DNA of 64,000 nucleotides from Pseudomonas sp. 8AS (GTDB lineage: Bacteria > Pseudomonadota > Gammaproteobacteria > Pseudomonadales > Pseudomonadaceae): positions 372,001 to 436,000 of the forward strand of contig NZ_LR733406.1 in assembly GCF_902506505.1 (NCBI RefSeq), written 5' to 3'. A program made the position numbers and the translations under genes. Positions 62,665 through 64,000 of the stretch are shown piece by piece. Every line of letters begins with the position of its first letter. The stretch's first letter is position 1. Below the pieces are notes generated by a model. That model worked only from the letters and a program-made list of their open reading frames with translations. It searched no databases and had not been told where the DNA came from.

Positions 62665-62697
62665 GCGCCCAGCGCTAGCCGGCCGGCTCTTGGGCGC
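62665..62697 (+). terminator. Hairpin after hexR
   Basis: GCGCCCA (62665-62671) pairs with TGGGCGC (62691-62697), with CCGGCCGG inside the loop region. It lies just after the hexR stop codon. There is no T-tract, so it is a weak terminator candidate. Confidence 0.35.
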
Positions 62698-62787
62698 TGG
62701 CGTCACCCGATCTTCACCACCTTGTCGGCAAACCGTCATGGCTCCCCCGCATGCTGATGCTTCCCGCATCCGCACTGGAGTCGTGCC

Positions 62788-62988
62788 ATGTCCCGCCATC
62801 ACGCTGACCAGCAACAGTCCGCCAGCCGCTCGCGCCGCCAGCAGGAAGACCTGCGCCGCATGCGCTTTCGCCGGGCCATCGAGGATTATTCGGAACAGCG
62901 CCGGCTGAATCAGGAAGTCAGCGACTTCCCCGAGCTGGGCGCCATGGGCGGTCTGATGACGCCGCAACTCGTCCGCCATTTCCACTGA
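62788..62988 (+). CDS. Small conserved Arg-rich protein
   Basis: A 66-residue basic product: a Ser/Arg/Gln-rich N-terminal half (ASRSRRQQEDLRRMRFRRAIEDY) followed by QEVSDFPELGAMGGLMTPQLVRHFH. Codon use fits a real gene, and its two parts look like a helix and a short tail. Similar small proteins occur in pseudomonads, but no function is known to me. Confidence 0.65.
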   Translation: MSRHHADQQQSASRSRRQQEDLRRMRFRRAIEDYSEQRRLNQEVSDFPELGAMGGLMTPQLVRHFH

Positions 62989-63057
62989 GTGCTGCGCGGC
63001 CGGATTCGGGCTGTGCCGAATTCGGCATGGGCGCACGGCAAAGCGATCAAGCCTGGA

Positions 63058-63101
63058 GGGCTCCCGCAGGCCACTGTAGCCAGTGGATAGCAAGGGAGCC
63101 C
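63058..63101 (+). promoter_or_regulatory. Nested hairpin covering the ribosome site of the dpkA-like gene
   Basis: GGGCTCCC (63058-63065) pairs with GGGAGCCC (63094-63101), enclosing CCACTG-TAGC-CAGTGG (63071-63086). The 3' arm contains the GGGAG ribosome site that lies just before the ATG at 63105. Folding would hide the site, so translational control is possible. Confidence 0.5.
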
Positions 63102-63104
63102 CAC

Positions 63105-64000
63105 ATGATCCGACTGACATTGGCGCAAGCGCGCGAACTGGCGCAGGCCATCCTGCGCAAACACGGCTTCAGCGAAGGCTATGTCGAGGCCATCAGCGCC
63201 ACGGTGGTGGCCGGCCAGCGTGATGGTTGCGCCTCCCACGGCCTGTACCGCCTGCTGGGTATCGTGGCCACGCTCAAGGCCGGCAAGGTGGTCGCCGATG
63301 CCGAGCCGCAGGTCATCGATCAGGCGCCCGCCGTGGTGCGCGTCGAGGCCAATGGCGGCTTCTCGCAACTGGCCTTCCAGGCCGGCCTGCCGGTGCTGTG
63401 CGAAAAGGCCCGGGCCAATGGTATCGCCGCCCTGGCGATCAACCGCTGCGTGCATTTCTCGGCCCTGTGGGTCGAGCTGGAAAGCCTGGCTGAGCAGGGG
63501 CTGGTGGGCCTGGCCTGCAACCCGACCCAGGCCTATGTGGCGCCGGCCGGGGGCAAGCGTCCGCTGTTCGGCACCAACCCGATCGCCTTTGGCTGGCCGC
63601 GTCCCGATGGCCAGCCGTTCATCTTCGATTTCGCCACCAGCGCCATCGCCCGCGGCGATATCGAGCTGCATCGCCGTGCCGGCCAGGCCCTGCCCGAGGG
63701 CTGGGGGGTGGATGCCGAGGGACGGCCCTGCACCGATGCCAACGAGGTGCTGGAGCACGGCGCCATGCTGACCTTCGGCGGGCACAAGGGCTCGGCCTTG
63801 TCGGCCATGGTCGAGCTGATCGCCGGCCCGCTGATCGGTGACCTGACCAGTGCCGAATCGCTGGCCTACGATGCCGGCAGCAAGGGCCTGCCGTTCCATG
63901 GCGAGCTGATCATCGCCTTCGATCCGCAACGCTTCCTCGGCGCCGATGCCGACCAGCACCTGTTGCGGGCCGAAGCGCTGTTCGCGGCGATCCAGGGACA
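63105..64000 (+). CDS. Ldh/DpkA family NAD(P)H-dependent reductase (partial)
   Basis: An open frame from ATG at 63105 to the window edge, 298 codons, no stop. It has the Ldh_2 (malate/L-sulfolactate/DpkA) features: GQRDGCASHGLYRLLG around 42-57 with the catalytic His, NRCVHFSALW around 113-122, PLFGTNPIAFGWP and FDFATSAIARGDIE around 168-188. Gene size and sequence fit delta-1-piperideine-2-carboxylate reductase DpkA, which makes L-pipecolate in lysine catabolism and L-proline in D-proline use. Another Ldh-family substrate cannot be excluded. Confidence 0.8.
   Translation, partial: MIRLTLAQARELAQAILRKHGFSEGYVEAISATVVAGQRDGCASHGLYRLLGIVATLKAGKVVADAEPQVIDQAPAVVRVEANGGFSQLAFQAGLPVLCEKARANGIAALAINRCVHFSALWVELESLAEQGLVGLACNPTQAYVAPAGGKRPLFGTNPIAFGWPRPDGQPFIFDFATSAIARGDIELHRRAGQALPEGWGVDAEGRPCTDANEVLEHGAMLTFGGHKGSALSAMVELIAGPLIGDLTSAESLAYDAGSKGLPFHGELIIAFDPQRFLGADADQHLLRAEALFAAIQG

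Overview
The window is GC-rich, densely coding DNA from a gamma-proteobacterium, almost certainly a Pseudomonas sensu lato. The evidence is the hexR/zwf divergon with its operator, Pseudomonas-style REP and palindromic intergenic repeats, a type VI secretion locus ordered like P. aeruginosa HSI-II, a glycine riboswitch in front of a TRIC/UPF0126 channel, and a Zur-boxed folE2/zigA pair. The species cannot be named from the sequence alone. No rRNA, tRNA or CRISPR array was seen.

Region 1 (1-12.6 kb, all minus strand) is most of a T6SS operon: tssA-tssB-tssC-tssE, then a low-GC cargo cassette (PAAR-TTR spike, toxin with a possible ADP-ribosyltransferase-like core, two unknown genes that may include immunity), then tssF-tssG-tssH(clpV). 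The left edge cuts the N-terminus of a GAF-containing protein, probably an Sfa/VasH-type sigma-54 activator. The membrane complex genes (tssJKLM) must lie beyond position 1. The 548-base gap upstream of tssA is full of dyads, including a 20-bp-arm inverted repeat.

Region 2 (12.6-25.4 kb) holds a cyclopropane-fatty-acid synthase, lemA with two tandem DUF2207 paralogues, a zinc-limitation group (folE2, Zur box, zigA, a second COG0523 GTPase, a small exported Cys protein), an alpha/beta hydrolase, a DUF3301 protein and an acyl-CoA thioesterase. Region 3 (25.4-30.8 kb) is a divergent catabolic cluster: two SDRs, a glutamine-synthetase-like gamma-glutamyl ligase, a class III aminotransferase and a GntR regulator, with two matching operator palindromes between the divergent genes. 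Region 4 (31-48.3 kb) is housekeeping and signalling: a REC-TPR response regulator with a small histidine kinase, a SUKH protein, a YbaK-like deacylase, PhoX, an RNase T-like exonuclease, a Tim44-like protein, a PaiB-like protein, a TetR regulator, an outer-membrane barrel, uvrD, a GGDEF-EAL enzyme, the riboswitch-controlled TRIC channel and trhP.

Region 5 (48.5-60.2 kb, minus strand) is a second T6SS locus without core genes. It runs hcp-vgrG-DUF4123 chaperone-1117-residue LysM protein-two exported repeat proteins (likely immunity). It is followed by a membrane-protein gene bracketed by two near-identical 794-bp RAYT elements, one of which has cut a second copy of that gene down to about ten codons. 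A near-consensus sigma-54 site and phased TGCGCA repeats lie upstream of hcp. The same hexamer, also three times, lies upstream of tssA, suggesting joint control by the activator at the left edge. Region 6 (60.2-64 kb) holds zwf/hexR, a small conserved protein and a DpkA-like reductase that runs off the right edge.

The best candidate for something undescribed is the LysM effector with its Sel1-like partners and the RAYT-scarred tail of that operon. The PAAR-TTR/toxin cassette in the core operon is second.
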